A model generated the notes under the pieces. That model saw nothing but the letters and a program-made list of their open reading frames with translations. It made no database searches and was not told where the DNA came from. A DNA stretch of 64,000 nucleotides. Source: E44-bin89 sp034409565 (GTDB lineage: Bacteria > Chloroflexota > Dehalococcoidia > Dehalococcoidales > RBG-16-60-22). Where the stretch lies: contig DAOUMS010000017.1 in the NCBI GenBank assembly GCA_034409565.1, positions 1 through 64,000 of the forward strand, in the 5' to 3' direction. The first letter of the stretch is position 1, and each line of letters starts with the position of its first letter. The position numbers and the translations under genes were made by a program. Shown piece after piece: positions 47,973 to 57,151 of the stretch.

Positions 47973-48530
47973 CTATGCCTCCAGAAGTTCCTTTTCCTTA
48001 TCCCGGCCGACTTGGTCAATTTCGGCGATATGGACATCGGTGAGTCGCTGCAATTGGCTGAGGGCCTTTTTATGCTCGTCCTCGGAAAGTTCCTTATCCT
48101 TTTCCATGGCCCTCAGGTCATTCATGACCCCGTGTCTCAAATTACGCACTGCTACCTTTCTCTCCTCCACCCTTTTACGCACCACCCGGATAAGCTCCTG
48201 CCGTCTTTCCTCAGAAAGCGGCGGAATGCTAATTCTGATGATGTTCCCATCATTGGTCGGGTTGAGACCGAGTTCAGACTTCAGAATAGCCTTCTCAATA
48301 TCGCGAATATTGCTCTTGTCCCAGGGCTGAATAATGAGGAGGCTGGCCTCGGGCACGGAAATACCAGCAATTTGATTGATGGGTGTGGGCACACCAGCGT
48401 AGTCCACCCGGATGTGCTCGACAAGTGCCGGCGTGGCACGCCCGGTACGCAGCGTCGTCAGTTCCTTGCGCAGGCCACTGACAGATGCCCGCATCTTTTC
48501 TTCTATCTTCTGTAACTCGTCACTGACCAT
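47973..48530 (-). CDS. frr: Ribosome recycling factor
   Basis: Splits the post-termination ribosome with EF-G. The 185 residues have SVSGLRKELTTLRTGRATPALVEHIRVDYAG at the hinge, VPEASLLIIQPWDKS, and IRISIPPLSEERRQELIRVVRKRVEERKVAVRNLR. The length is normal. It is in the operon after pyrH. Confidence 0.97.
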   Translation of the reverse strand: MVSDELQKIEEKMRASVSGLRKELTTLRTGRATPALVEHIRVDYAGVPTPINQIAGISVPEASLLIIQPWDKSNIRDIEKAILKSELGLNPTNDGNIIRISIPPLSEERRQELIRVVRKRVEERKVAVRNLRHGVMNDLRAMEKDKELSEDEHKKALSQLQRLTDVHIAEIDQVGRDKEKELLEA

Positions 48531-48536
48531 TTTCCC

Positions 48537-49259
48537 CTACCCGCTTGATACCAGAGTGCCAATCGGCTCACCCCGGACCGCCTTTTCCATGCTGCGGGGC
48601 GCCTGAAGGTCAAACACAATGATGGGTAGTTTATTCTCCAGACAAAGGGAAAGGGCTGTAGCATCCATCACTTCCAGTCGCAGGTTCAGTGCCTCCAGAT
48701 GGGTGAGGCGGTCGAACCTTTTCGCATCCGGGTTCCGGATTGGGTCGGCACTGTAAATGCCGTCCACTTTGTTCTTCGTCATAAGCAGGACTTCAGCATC
48801 AATCTCAATCGCCCGGAGCGCGGCGGCGGTATCCGTGGTCATATAGGGGTTGCCGGTGCCGCCGGCAAAGATAACCACCCGGCCCTTTTCCAGATGACGG
48901 ACGGCGCGACGCCTGATATACGGTTCGGCCACCTGGTTAATACCAATCGCGGTCTGCGTCCGGGTATGAACCTCTTCCCTCTCCAGTATATCCTGCAGAG
49001 CCAGGGCATTAATAACGGTGGCCAGCATTCCGGCATAGTCTGCGGTTACCCGGTCAATGCCGTTCGCCTCGGCCTCATCACCACGCCAGATATTGCCCCC
49101 GCCGACGACGATGGCCACCTCCACCCCCATTTCCACCACGTTCTTTATCTGTCTGGCCACCTTGGTAAGAGTGGCGATATCAATGCCGAACTTATTGCCT
49201 CCGGCAAAGGACTCGCCACTTAGTTTGAGAAGCACTCGCTTGTACTTAGTCTCAGCCAT
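48537..49259 (-). CDS. pyrH: Uridylate kinase
   Basis: Phosphorylates UMP. The 240 residues show LKLSGESFAG, VEVAIVVGGGNIWRG, GTGNPYMTTDTAAALRA and TKNKVDGIYSADP, which are the amino-acid-kinase fold motifs. The gene lies between tsf and frr, the usual order. Confidence 0.97.
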   Translation of the reverse strand: MAETKYKRVLLKLSGESFAGGNKFGIDIATLTKVARQIKNVVEMGVEVAIVVGGGNIWRGDEAEANGIDRVTADYAGMLATVINALALQDILEREEVHTRTQTAIGINQVAEPYIRRRAVRHLEKGRVVIFAGGTGNPYMTTDTAAALRAIEIDAEVLLMTKNKVDGIYSADPIRNPDAKRFDRLTHLEALNLRLEVMDATALSLCLENKLPIIVFDLQAPRSMEKAVRGEPIGTLVSSG

Positions 49260-49263
49260 CCCC

Positions 49264-49773
49264 CTAGTCCCTTATGCCTAATTCAAACCTGGAGAAGCGG
49301 CTTACCCTGATATTCTCACCTACCTTGGCAATAACTTCGACGATGACATCACGGACGGCCCTGGCGGGGTCCCTGATAAACGGCTGCTGCAAAAGACAGG
49401 CGACCTGAGGCTCAACGCCAGCTTCCTCGGGGAGGTCTTCCTCGGATATATACTGCGGCGAGAGTGCCGCGACCTGCATGGCCAGGTCATGCGCCAGTTC
49501 CTTGAACTCATCGGTGCGCGCCACGAAGTCGGTCTCACAGTTCACCTCAACCATTGCCCCAATCCGCCCTCCGGTATGAATATAGGCCTCAATTAACCCC
49601 TGCGTGGTGACACGGTCGGCCTTTTTCTCTGCTTTGAGCAGCCCTTTTTCCTTTAAAATCTGGAGCGCCCTTTCCACGTCTCCTTCCACTTCCAGCAGCG
49701 CATTCCGGCAGTCCATAATTCCGGCACCGCACTGGTCCCGCAATTCCTTAATCATCTCTACCGATATTTGCAA
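49264..49773 (-). CDS. tsf: Elongation factor Ts, short form
   Basis: Exchanges nucleotide on EF-Tu. The start is TTG 49773, with AGGAGG seven bases ahead. The product has 169 residues, far shorter than E. coli (about 283) and nearer to Thermus-type short forms. The N-terminal UBA-like part (IKELRDQCGAGIMDCRNALLEVEGDVERALQILKEKG) and the first core domain (GRIGAMVEVNCETDFVARTDEFKELAHDLAMQVAA) are present; the second subdomain is missing. Confidence 0.96.
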   Translation of the reverse strand: MQISVEMIKELRDQCGAGIMDCRNALLEVEGDVERALQILKEKGLLKAEKKADRVTTQGLIEAYIHTGGRIGAMVEVNCETDFVARTDEFKELAHDLAMQVAALSPQYISEEDLPEEAGVEPQVACLLQQPFIRDPARAVRDVIVEVIAKVGENIRVSRFSRFELGIRD

Positions 49774-49785
49774 AACTAGTCCTCC

Positions 49786-50571
49786 TTATTCCTCTTCCGG
49801 CGTGAAGATAAGCGGCTCCATCGTCTCCAGTGCTTCCACTTCCGCCTCTCCCTCCAGCTTTGCTGCCTCCACTGGTATCTCGGCAACGCCAGCTTTACCC
49901 TCGAGAACGGCGTCGGCAATCTTGCCACATATCAGCTTTATCGCTCGAATCGCATCATCATTCGCCGGCACCGGGTGGTCTATCGTATCGGGATTACAGT
50001 TGGTGTCCACGATGGCCACCACCGGTATTCCCCTCCGCTTGGCCTCAGCGAGGGCGATATTCTCCTTCGTCGGGTCAACAATAAAAAGCGTACTGGGCAG
50101 ATTGGTCATCTCCTTGATGCCGCCCATCTGCTTGTTCAGCTTTTCGATTTCCTCATTTATCTTCATTATTTCCTTCTTGGTAAGGCGACCGAACTCCCCT
50201 CTTGACTGCTGGTCCTCAAGGCGTACCAGATGGTCAATACGCGCCTGGATGGTGGCAAAGTTGGTCAGCATCCCCCCCAGCCAGCGCTGGTCAATGTAGG
50301 GCATGCCACAGCGCTGTGCCTCTTCTACAATTGACTCCTGGGCCTGCTTCTTGGTGCCGACAAACAGGATGGTGCCGCCTCCGGCCACCAGTTCCCGGAC
50401 ATACTCACAGGCTTCATCCAGCATGGCCGCGGTCTTTTCCAGGTCAATGATGTGAATGCCATTGCGCTTGGTAAAGATATAGTTCTTCATCCGGGGATGC
50501 CACCGCCCCGTCTGGTGCCCGAAGTGAGCACCCGCTTCCAAGAGTTGCTTTATGGTCGTCGTATCCGGCAA
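49786..50571 (-). CDS. rpsB: 30S ribosomal protein S2
   Basis: The start is TTG 50571, four bases or so after GGGGGGAG. The product has 261 residues with LLEAGAHFGHQTGRWHPRMKNYIFTKRNGIHIIDL, RWLGGMLTNFATI and PDTIDHPVPANDDAIRAIKLI, all S2 hallmarks. The tail is acidic. It leads the operon with tsf, and transcription starts from the promoter at 50616-50644. Confidence 0.97.
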   Translation of the reverse strand: MPDTTTIKQLLEAGAHFGHQTGRWHPRMKNYIFTKRNGIHIIDLEKTAAMLDEACEYVRELVAGGGTILFVGTKKQAQESIVEEAQRCGMPYIDQRWLGGMLTNFATIQARIDHLVRLEDQQSRGEFGRLTKKEIMKINEEIEKLNKQMGGIKEMTNLPSTLFIVDPTKENIALAEAKRRGIPVVAIVDTNCNPDTIDHPVPANDDAIRAIKLICGKIADAVLEGKAGVAEIPVEAAKLEGEAEVEALETMEPLIFTPEEE

Positions 50572-50615
50572 ATTCTCCCCCCTTTTCCCGCCTGGAATTG
50601 AATATACCGCTTAAC

Positions 50616-50644
50616 AGTATAGCATACCCCTTAACAGGCAGCAA
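50616..50644 (-). promoter_or_regulatory. Promoter for the rpsB operon
   Basis: On the minus strand TTGCTG (50644-50639), 17-base spacer and TATACT (50621-50616). It is back to back with the tryptophan T-box promoter, only 16 bases away. Confidence 0.7.
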
Positions 50645-50660
50645 TATGAAGGGGGTGTAC

Positions 50661-50689
50661 TTGACAAACGTACAGCCGGCTGTTAAACT
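50661..50689 (+). promoter_or_regulatory. Promoter for the trpB2 T-box transcript
   Basis: Consensus TTGACA (50661-50666), 17-base spacer and TAAACT (50684-50689). The start is near 50696. Confidence 0.75.
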
Positions 50690-50696
50690 TACCTGA

Positions 50697-51005
50697 AATA
50701 GTTAAGCGCAAAGGCTGTGAACAGGACTAATAGGCTTCAGAGCGAGGCACAGAGAGTCGGGTAAGGTGTGAGCCGATGCCAGCGCGGGAGCAGAATGGAC
50801 CTGGGAGCTGCAAACCGAAAGTTATCATCGCGAGTAGGCCTTGACGCAGGGGGAGCGTTATCAGACCCCAGGGTATCGAGGTGAGCGATAAAGAAGAACC
50901 TCCGTACCTGAGAGAGATGGTCAGCTATTTCCCTTCTGTTCCATGACCAAGAAGGGTGGCAACGCGGAAGCAGCCCCCGCCCCTTCCAAGGCGGGGGTTT
51001 TTTAA
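50697..51005 (+). promoter_or_regulatory. T-box riboswitch, tryptophan type, upstream of trpB2
   Basis: The leader has the T-box sequence GAAGGGTGGCAACGCGG (50951-50967), directly before an intrinsic terminator (stem CCCCCGC...GCGGGGG then TTTTTT). In the stem I region the sequence AGAATGGACC has TGG at 50796-50798, which suits a tryptophan specifier codon followed by the conserved purine. Uncharged tRNA-Trp would bind and favour the antiterminator, so trpB2 is expressed when tryptophan is short. The specifier is inferred by eye, in agreement with the downstream gene. Confidence 0.88.
50973..51005 (+). terminator. T-box terminator hairpin of trpB2
   Basis: CCCCCGC, CCCTTCCAAG, GCGGGGG and six T; the alternative structure of the T-box leader. 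Confidence 0.9.
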
Positions 51006-51117
51006 TTGTGGAAAAACAATCAGGGGGTACTGCCATGGCAACCATATTCCGGAGGTGGCCCCACCGGGGCCAGTAGATAAATTAATCAGGTTAAAAACAT
51101 TAAGAAAGGAGAGAACA

Positions 51118-52485
51118 ATGGAAAGAACCAAGTTTATACTCGATGAAAAGGATATGCCGACACACTGGTATAATATCCTGCCCGACCTGCCAGAGCCACT
51201 GCCAGCAGTCCTGCATCCAGGCACCGGCAAGCCGGTAACCCCTGATGACCTGGCACCCCTCTTCCCCATGGCCTTAATCATGCAGGAGTTCAGCCCGGAG
51301 CGCTACATTGAAATCCCGGAGGAAGTGCAGGAAATCTACCGCACCTGGAGGCCCACCATTCTGCATCGGGCACACCGGCTGGAGAAGGCCCTGGATACGC
51401 CGGCCAAAATTTTCTATAAATACGAAGGGACCAGCCAGGCCGGAAGCCACAAGCCCAATACGGCGGTTGCCCAGGCCTACTACAATAAAAAAGAGGGCGT
51501 AAAGCGCATCGCTACCGAGACCGGTGCCGGACAGTGGGGCAGTGCCCTGGCCATGGGCTGCATGTTCTTCGGTATTGAGTTAAAGGTGTACATGGTTAGG
51601 ATTAGCTACGAGCAGAAGCCCTACCGCCGCATCCTGATGGAGACCTGGGGAGCTACCTGCGTACCCAGCCCCAGCCCGGATACAAAGGCAGGGCGCGATA
51701 TGCTGGCCAAAGACCCCGACTGCACCGGCAGCCTCGGACTGGCCATCAGCGAGGCAGTAGAGGATGCCGCTACCCGTGAAGATACCCATTACTCTCTGGG
51801 CAGCGTCCTTAACCATGTCCTGCTTCACCAGACCATCATTGGCGAGGAAACCAGAAAGCAAATGGAGATGGCTGATGCCTACCCCGATATCATCGTCGGC
51901 TGCATCGGCGGTGGCTCCAACTTCGCCGGGCAGTTCCTGCCCTGGATAAGGGACAAGATTAGCGGGAAGAAACCGGACCTGCGCATTATCTGTGTTGAGC
52001 CTAAAGCCGCCCCCACCCTGACCAGGGGCCCATATACCTATGACTTTGGGGACGTCGCAGGGCTTACCCCCCTGCTCAAGATGTACACCCTGGGCCATGA
52101 CTTTATCCCGCCGCCGGTCCATGCCGGTGGCCTGCGCTATCACGGTATGGCGCCCATCATCTGCCACCTCTACAACCTGGGCCTGGTTGAGGCCAGGGCT
52201 GAGCACCAGCTGGCTACCTTTGAAGCCGGGGTACAGTTTGCTCGCACCGAGGGCATCATTACCGCCCCGGAGCCCTGCCATGACCTCAGGGTGGCGATTG
52301 ATGAAGCCCTTAAATGCAAGGAGTCCGGTGAAGCAAAGAACATCCTGATAGCTCATAGCGGACACGGACACTTCGACCTGGCGGCCTATGATGCCTATCT
52401 CTCGGGGAAGATGCAGGACTATGAGTTCCCTGAGGAAAAAATGAAGGAGGCGCTGGCCTCGCTGCCCAAGGTACCCTCCGCCTAG
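51118..52485 (+). CDS. trpB: Tryptophan synthase beta chain, TrpB2 type
   Basis: The start is ATG 51118 after AAAGGAGAG; the open frame continues upstream into the T-box. The product has 455 residues, longer than TrpB1 (about 400). It has the PLP lysine in GSHKPNTA (Lys112), ETGAGQWGSALA, the GGGSNF phosphate-binding loop, and an extended N-terminus with EFSPERYIEIPEEV. These mark the TrpB2 subgroup, which works alone or with different partners. No trpA is adjacent. The T-box upstream supports a role in tryptophan synthesis from indole or serine. Confidence 0.93.
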   Translation: MERTKFILDEKDMPTHWYNILPDLPEPLPAVLHPGTGKPVTPDDLAPLFPMALIMQEFSPERYIEIPEEVQEIYRTWRPTILHRAHRLEKALDTPAKIFYKYEGTSQAGSHKPNTAVAQAYYNKKEGVKRIATETGAGQWGSALAMGCMFFGIELKVYMVRISYEQKPYRRILMETWGATCVPSPSPDTKAGRDMLAKDPDCTGSLGLAISEAVEDAATREDTHYSLGSVLNHVLLHQTIIGEETRKQMEMADAYPDIIVGCIGGGSNFAGQFLPWIRDKISGKKPDLRIICVEPKAAPTLTRGPYTYDFGDVAGLTPLLKMYTLGHDFIPPPVHAGGLRYHGMAPIICHLYNLGLVEARAEHQLATFEAGVQFARTEGIITAPEPCHDLRVAIDEALKCKESGEAKNILIAHSGHGHFDLAAYDAYLSGKMQDYEFPEEKMKEALASLPKVPSA

Positions 52486-52492
52486 AATCCAT

Positions 52493-52529
52493 ACACGAGG
52501 GGCCGGGTTATACCGGCTCCTCGTGTTGT
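52493..52529 (+). terminator. Hairpin terminator after trpB2
   Basis: CACGAGG-GGCCGG-GTTATA-CCGGCTC-CTCGTG has a long stem with a small mismatch, then TTGTCATT. The tail is weak. Confidence 0.5.
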
Positions 52530-52555
52530 CATTCTTCTGGGGATTGTGCTAAAAT
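52526..52555 (+). promoter_or_regulatory. Promoter for the HtrA-like gene, leaderless-type
   Basis: TTGTCA (52526-52531), 18-base spacer and TAAAAT with a TGC extension (52550-52555). The ATG at 52566 is ten bases later with no Shine-Dalgarno site. Confidence 0.55.
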
Positions 52556-52565
52556 TTAAATTGTA

Positions 52566-53714
52566 ATGGGCCGCACAAGAACCAACTTTATACTCACGAT
52601 TATTGTTGCCATTTTCCTGCTGGTGATGAGTGTGGGATGTGCCGTACCTGAGATTACGATAACGCCAGAACCGGCGCCAAGCCCACCCCCAGCACCAGCA
52701 CCGGCACAGCTGCCACAGCCGATTAACCCCACCTGGACACCACCCCCAACAGCACCAACCGGAAACGCTACCATGGTGCTGCCCAACATCGCTGATGTCG
52801 TGGCCAAGGTAAAGCCATCGGTGGTGGCCATTACTACTGAAGTCGTCTCCTTCGACTTTTTCAACCGTCCCTTCACTCAGCAGGGGGCCGGCTCAGGATG
52901 GATTCTGGACAAAAACGGCATCATTGTGACCAACAACCACGTGGTCGAGGGTGCCAGCAGCATCACGGTTACCATGGATGATGGCAGCACTTTCACCGTT
53001 GACCAGAGCGCCGTCTTCACCGATAGTCTGAATGACCTGGCCGTCATTAAGATAAATGCGCCGAACCTGCCCGCCGTTACGGTGGGTGATTCCACCCCGT
53101 TACGGGTCGGGGAGTGGGTGGTGGCCATCGGCAACGCGCTCGGTCAGGGGATACGCGCCACCGAAGGCATCATCAGTCGCCAGGGGGTGTCCATACCGGT
53201 GGCGCCGGGACAGACCCTTTACGACCTCATCGAGACCACGGCCGCCATCAACCCCGGTAATAGCGGTGGACCGCTGGTCAACATGGCGGGAGAGGTAATC
53301 GGCATCACCAGTGCCAAAATTGCCACCGTTGGTGTTGAGGGCATGGGCTATGCCATCAGCACGGACACGGCCATTCCCATCATTGAGGAACTGATTACCA
53401 ATGGCTACGTTACCCGTCCCTGGCTGGGGGTCGTGCTCTATACAGTAGACCAGTTTGCCATCGCCAGATATGAGCTGGCAGTAGAGAGCGGTGTTCTGAT
53501 AACCCAGGTGGTTCAGAACAGTCCCACTGATATAGCCGGACTCAAACCCGGAGACGTTATTACCCGCTTCGCCGGAAAGGATATCGCCACTGCTGAAGAC
53601 ATGATAAGGGCCATTCACCTCTCGGAAATCGGGCAGAAAGTGCCGGTAACTTACTGGCGTGGTAAAGCTGAATACAGCACCGAGATAACACCAATCGAGA
53701 GCCCGCCGCCCTAA
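52566..53714 (+). CDS. HtrA/DegP-like serine protease lipoprotein with PDZ domain
   Basis: The product has 382 residues. A lipobox MSVGC (Cys25) and Pro-rich linker lead to a trypsin-like domain with the triad His125 (TNNHVVEG), Asp157 (NDLAVIK) and Ser233 (GNSGGPL). A PDZ domain follows (about residues 290-378: GVLITQVVQNSPTDIAGLKPGDVITRFAGKDIATAEDMIRAI). It is probably an extracytoplasmic protein-quality protease tethered to the membrane. It converges on ileS: the two stop codons overlap, with no room for a terminator. Confidence 0.93.
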   Translation: MGRTRTNFILTIIVAIFLLVMSVGCAVPEITITPEPAPSPPPAPAPAQLPQPINPTWTPPPTAPTGNATMVLPNIADVVAKVKPSVVAITTEVVSFDFFNRPFTQQGAGSGWILDKNGIIVTNNHVVEGASSITVTMDDGSTFTVDQSAVFTDSLNDLAVIKINAPNLPAVTVGDSTPLRVGEWVVAIGNALGQGIRATEGIISRQGVSIPVAPGQTLYDLIETTAAINPGNSGGPLVNMAGEVIGITSAKIATVGVEGMGYAISTDTAIPIIEELITNGYVTRPWLGVVLYTVDQFAIARYELAVESGVLITQVVQNSPTDIAGLKPGDVITRFAGKDIATAEDMIRAIHLSEIGQKVPVTYWRGKAEYSTEITPIESPPP

Positions 53715-56700
53715 CCCAGTTTTTTAACCCCGACAGATAGCTCGTGGCCATCCAGTTTGAAGCTTTCGGTGTGAGCTCCCTCTTCTGGAGCCCCCTCGAC
53801 AAGTCGTTCCGAAAGCGTTTCCTGCTTTATATAGTCGGCAAAATCGGCTATCACGCTCTTTATAAATTCATCACCCTGATAGCAGGTGGTAATGTGGTCG
53901 CTAATCTCAAACCCGGCCGAGCGCCGCATCATCTGCAGGCGGCGCACTAGCTCACGCGCCATACCTTCCGCCGCCAGTTCTGGCGTAATATCAGTATCCA
54001 GCATCACCATCACGTCGCCTTCGGAGGCAAGGGGCCACTCTTTATGCCTAGTCACCGGCATATCATCAACCGCGTCAAGTGCTTTCACGTTGACCTCTTC
54101 CAGCACCTGCGGAGCCAGACGTTTTAGAGCTCGCTTGTGCCGCTCGGAGGTAACCTTGACCAGAAGCCTGGACAACGGCTGGCGCACCTTGATGCCCGCC
54201 TCGCTGCGGGCAGCCCGGCCCAGGCTGGAAACCCGCATTATCAGCCTTATATCAGCCGCCAGATGCTTGTCAATCTTATCCATATCCGCCACCGGAAAAT
54301 CGGCCAGGTGCACGCTTTCCGGCGCTTCCGGGAACACCGAGCATATCAGGTTGCGGTATATCTCCTCGGCCACAAAGGGCATGAACGGGGCCAATAATTT
54401 GGACAGCGTCACCAGACACTGGTAGAGCGTGGTGTAGGCAGCCAGTTTGTCAGCGTCATTCTCACTTTTCCAGAAACGTCTCCGACTCCGCCGCACGTAC
54501 CAGTTTGACAGGTCATCAACGAAGGCCTCAATCTTCCTGCCAGCACCGCTTGGGTCGTAATTTTGCAGCCCGCTGTCAACGTCAGCCACCAGCTGGTTAA
54601 GCTCGGAGAGAACCCAGTGGTCCAGCTCAGAGTGGGAAAGGATGCCTTCCACGCCCGGAGTGAAGCGGTCAATATTGGCGTAATTGACCAAGAAGGAATA
54701 GGTATTCCACAGGGTCAGCAGAAAGCGGCGCGTCACCTCTGACACCATATTGGTGCTGAAACGCCGCACGTTTCCGGGTGGTGAGGAGGTAAAGAAATAC
54801 CAGCGGAGAGCGTCAGCGCCGTACTTGTTAATCACCGCCGTCGGCTCAATGACGTTCCCTCTGGCCTTGCTCATCTTCTCGCCTTTGGCATCGAGGATAT
54901 GGCCGAGGCAGATGCAGTTCATAAAGCAGGGGCGACCGAACAGCAGGGTGGAGATGGCGTGCAGGCTGTAGAACCAGCCGCGCGTCTGGTCAACTGCCTC
55001 GCAGATATAGTCGGCGGGGAAGCGCCCATCTTCAAGCAGCGTATCATTTTCGAACGGGTAGTGCACCTGGGCCACCGACATGGCACCCGAGTCAAACCAG
55101 CAGTCTATGACCTCAGGCACCCGCCGCATGGTACCACCGCACTGCGAGCAGTTATAGGTCACTTCATCAACGTAAGGCCGGTGCAGGTCGAGAGGCTCTT
55201 TAAGACCGCTACAACCAGGTTTACCCTTTAAATCATCAATGCCGCCGACGCATTCCCGGTAATCGCAAGCTTCACAGCGCCAGACGGGCAGCGGCGTCCC
55301 CCAGTAGCGTTCGCGGGAGAAGGCCCAGTCCACGTTGTTCTCCAGCCAGTCGCCAAAGCGTCCGTACTTGATATGCTCGGGGTACCAGTTTATCTCGTTA
55401 TTGCCAGAGATGAGCCGGTCTTTTACGGCCGTGGTCTTGATATACCAGCTTTCCTTGACATAGTAGAGAAGGGGAGTGCTGCAGCGCCAGCAGAAGGGAT
55501 AGGTATGACGGATGGTCTCACTGCGGTAGAGCAGCCCCTTTTCTTTCAAATCCGCTATCACCAGAGGGTCGGCGTCCTTGACAAATTTACCCGAAAACGA
55601 GTAGTTGCCGGTGATGTTGCCCTGCAGGTCCACCTGCTGCACGAAATCGAGGCCCTGCTCTCTGCCCGCTTCAAAGTCAACCTCACCGAAAGAAGGCGCC
55701 ACATGCACGATGCCGGTCCCGTCCTCCAGGGACACGAAATCGGTGGCAATAACCCTGTAGGTTAAATCTCTATCCGACTCCTGCACCTGGAGATCACTCC
55801 GTACATGGCCGCTCTCTTGGTCATGGCAGAGGACAAAACGCCGGCGCTCAATATCGTACTGGTGAGGGTTATACAGCGGTTCGTATTCCACGGCGCTCTT
55901 ACCCTCACCGCCAGCAAACTCTTCCCCGACCAGCTCATCCACGACCTGACTGGCGTCAAAGCCTACAGACCCGAGCAAAGCGGCAGCAAAGATAAGGTAG
56001 CCCTCGTCGGTTTCCACCACCGCGTATTCCGCGTCAGCGGCTACCGCCAGAGCGGTATTGCCCGGCAAAGTCCAGGGAGTGGTCGTCCAAGCCAGGAAAT
56101 AGGCCGGTTTATCTGAGGATTTGAAGAGTTTAAACAGCCTCTCCCGTGCCTCGGAGCCAGCCAGAGACGAAAGGACGATTTTAAACTTTATGTAAACCGA
56201 AGGGTCTTCCGTGTCCTCTTCATAGCCGAGAGCAACTTCGTGGGAGCTGAGGGATGTGCCACAACGAGGGCAATGCGCCGCTGTCTTGTAGCCCAGATAG
56301 ATAAGCCCCCGGTCCCACATCTGCTTGAGCGCCCACCAGACTGTCTCAATGTAGTAGTTCTCCATGGTGACATAGGGGTGTTCAAGGTCACACCAGTAGG
56401 CGATGCGCTCCGTCAGCGCGTTCCAGTCCTTGAGATATCGGAAAACACTCTCCCGGCAGCGGGCGTTGAATTTGGCGATGCCGTACTGCTCAATCTGCGT
56501 CTTGGTGGCAAGGCCGAGCTCCTTTTCCACCTCCAGTTCCACAGGAAGGCCGTGGGTATCCCAGCCGCCGATGCGCGGCGTGTAGTAGCCCTTCATGGCC
56601 CGATAGCGCGGAATGATGTCTTTGAAAATGCGCGAAAGGACGTGGTGTATCCCGGGGCTGCCGTTGGCCGTTGGCGGACCCTCGTAGAGGGTAAAGCGGG

Positions 56701-56815
56701 GTCCACCCTTCCGGTTCTCCACGCTCCGCGCAAAGATTTTGTTTTCCTGCCACCAGCGGAGGAGCTTCTCCTCGACCTGTGGCAGATTAAGCTGGCTGCG
56801 CACCGGATGGAACAT
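53711..56815 (-). CDS. ileS: Isoleucyl-tRNA synthetase
   Basis: Charges tRNA-Ile. The 1034 residues have the class I motif GSPGIHHVLSRIFKD (HIGH-like), the editing domain, KMSKA-type EKMSKARGNVIEP, and the C-terminal anticodon-binding region. The size and the ALKQMWDRGLIYLGYKTAAHCPRCGT segment fit the eukaryote-like type-2 (mupirocin-resistant-type) IleRS found in several bacterial lineages. The gene is under an isoleucine T-box. Its stop overlaps that of the HtrA-like gene. Confidence 0.95.
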   Translation of the reverse strand: MFHPVRSQLNLPQVEEKLLRWWQENKIFARSVENRKGGPRFTLYEGPPTANGSPGIHHVLSRIFKDIIPRYRAMKGYYTPRIGGWDTHGLPVELEVEKELGLATKTQIEQYGIAKFNARCRESVFRYLKDWNALTERIAYWCDLEHPYVTMENYYIETVWWALKQMWDRGLIYLGYKTAAHCPRCGTSLSSHEVALGYEEDTEDPSVYIKFKIVLSSLAGSEARERLFKLFKSSDKPAYFLAWTTTPWTLPGNTALAVAADAEYAVVETDEGYLIFAAALLGSVGFDASQVVDELVGEEFAGGEGKSAVEYEPLYNPHQYDIERRRFVLCHDQESGHVRSDLQVQESDRDLTYRVIATDFVSLEDGTGIVHVAPSFGEVDFEAGREQGLDFVQQVDLQGNITGNYSFSGKFVKDADPLVIADLKEKGLLYRSETIRHTYPFCWRCSTPLLYYVKESWYIKTTAVKDRLISGNNEINWYPEHIKYGRFGDWLENNVDWAFSRERYWGTPLPVWRCEACDYRECVGGIDDLKGKPGCSGLKEPLDLHRPYVDEVTYNCSQCGGTMRRVPEVIDCWFDSGAMSVAQVHYPFENDTLLEDGRFPADYICEAVDQTRGWFYSLHAISTLLFGRPCFMNCICLGHILDAKGEKMSKARGNVIEPTAVINKYGADALRWYFFTSSPPGNVRRFSTNMVSEVTRRFLLTLWNTYSFLVNYANIDRFTPGVEGILSHSELDHWVLSELNQLVADVDSGLQNYDPSGAGRKIEAFVDDLSNWYVRRSRRRFWKSENDADKLAAYTTLYQCLVTLSKLLAPFMPFVAEEIYRNLICSVFPEAPESVHLADFPVADMDKIDKHLAADIRLIMRVSSLGRAARSEAGIKVRQPLSRLLVKVTSERHKRALKRLAPQVLEEVNVKALDAVDDMPVTRHKEWPLASEGDVMVMLDTDITPELAAEGMARELVRRLQMMRRSAGFEISDHITTCYQGDEFIKSVIADFADYIKQETLSERLVEGAPEEGAHTESFKLDGHELSVGVKKLG

Positions 56816-56837
56816 GTTGGTTGTTACTCCCCCTAAA

Positions 56838-57112
56838 AATACTAAACCCGCCCCCTAGGGACGGGAATATTTGACCCGCGGTACCACCCTATTTCCCCGA
56901 TTTCTCGGGACGCTTTTCAAAGGCACCCCCTGATGCCCTCGTCACCGATAACAGCTGACGCTACCGGCCAAGCCTACTGGGCGTCAATGCCACTTAATCA
57001 CCGTTCGGTTGGCAGCTCGGGAGGGATTTTCGGGAAGGCGTCCACGTCTGCTTCCACCTCACCAGACTCGCTAAGTGACCGCAATCTCCCCTACTCTTCT
57101 CCGTCAAAGCCT
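56838..57112 (-). promoter_or_regulatory. T-box riboswitch, isoleucine type, upstream of ileS
   Basis: On the minus strand the T-box sequence AGGGTGGTACCGCGG is at 56890-56876, followed by the terminator stem CCCGTCCC-TAG-GGGGCGGG and a T-rich tail at 56865-56838. In stem I the sequence CCCGAAAATCCCTCC holds ATC at 57027-57025, an isoleucine specifier. Uncharged tRNA-Ile would permit ileS transcription. The specifier is inferred by eye and agrees with the gene. Confidence 0.9.
56847..56865 (-). terminator. T-box terminator hairpin of ileS
   Basis: On the minus strand CCCGTCCC, TAG, GGGGCGGG followed by TTTAGTATTTTTAG; the off-state structure of the leader. Confidence 0.7.
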
Positions 57113-57122
57113 TTATGGCTAA

Positions 57123-57151
57123 AGGTTAACACACTTCAGAAGGCAAGTCAA
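57123..57151 (-). promoter_or_regulatory. Promoter for the ileS T-box transcript
   Basis: On the minus strand TTGACT (57151-57146), 17-base spacer and TAACCT (57128-57123). The -35 overlaps the khpB stop codon, so this promoter is embedded in the end of the rpmH-khpB operon. Confidence 0.7.
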
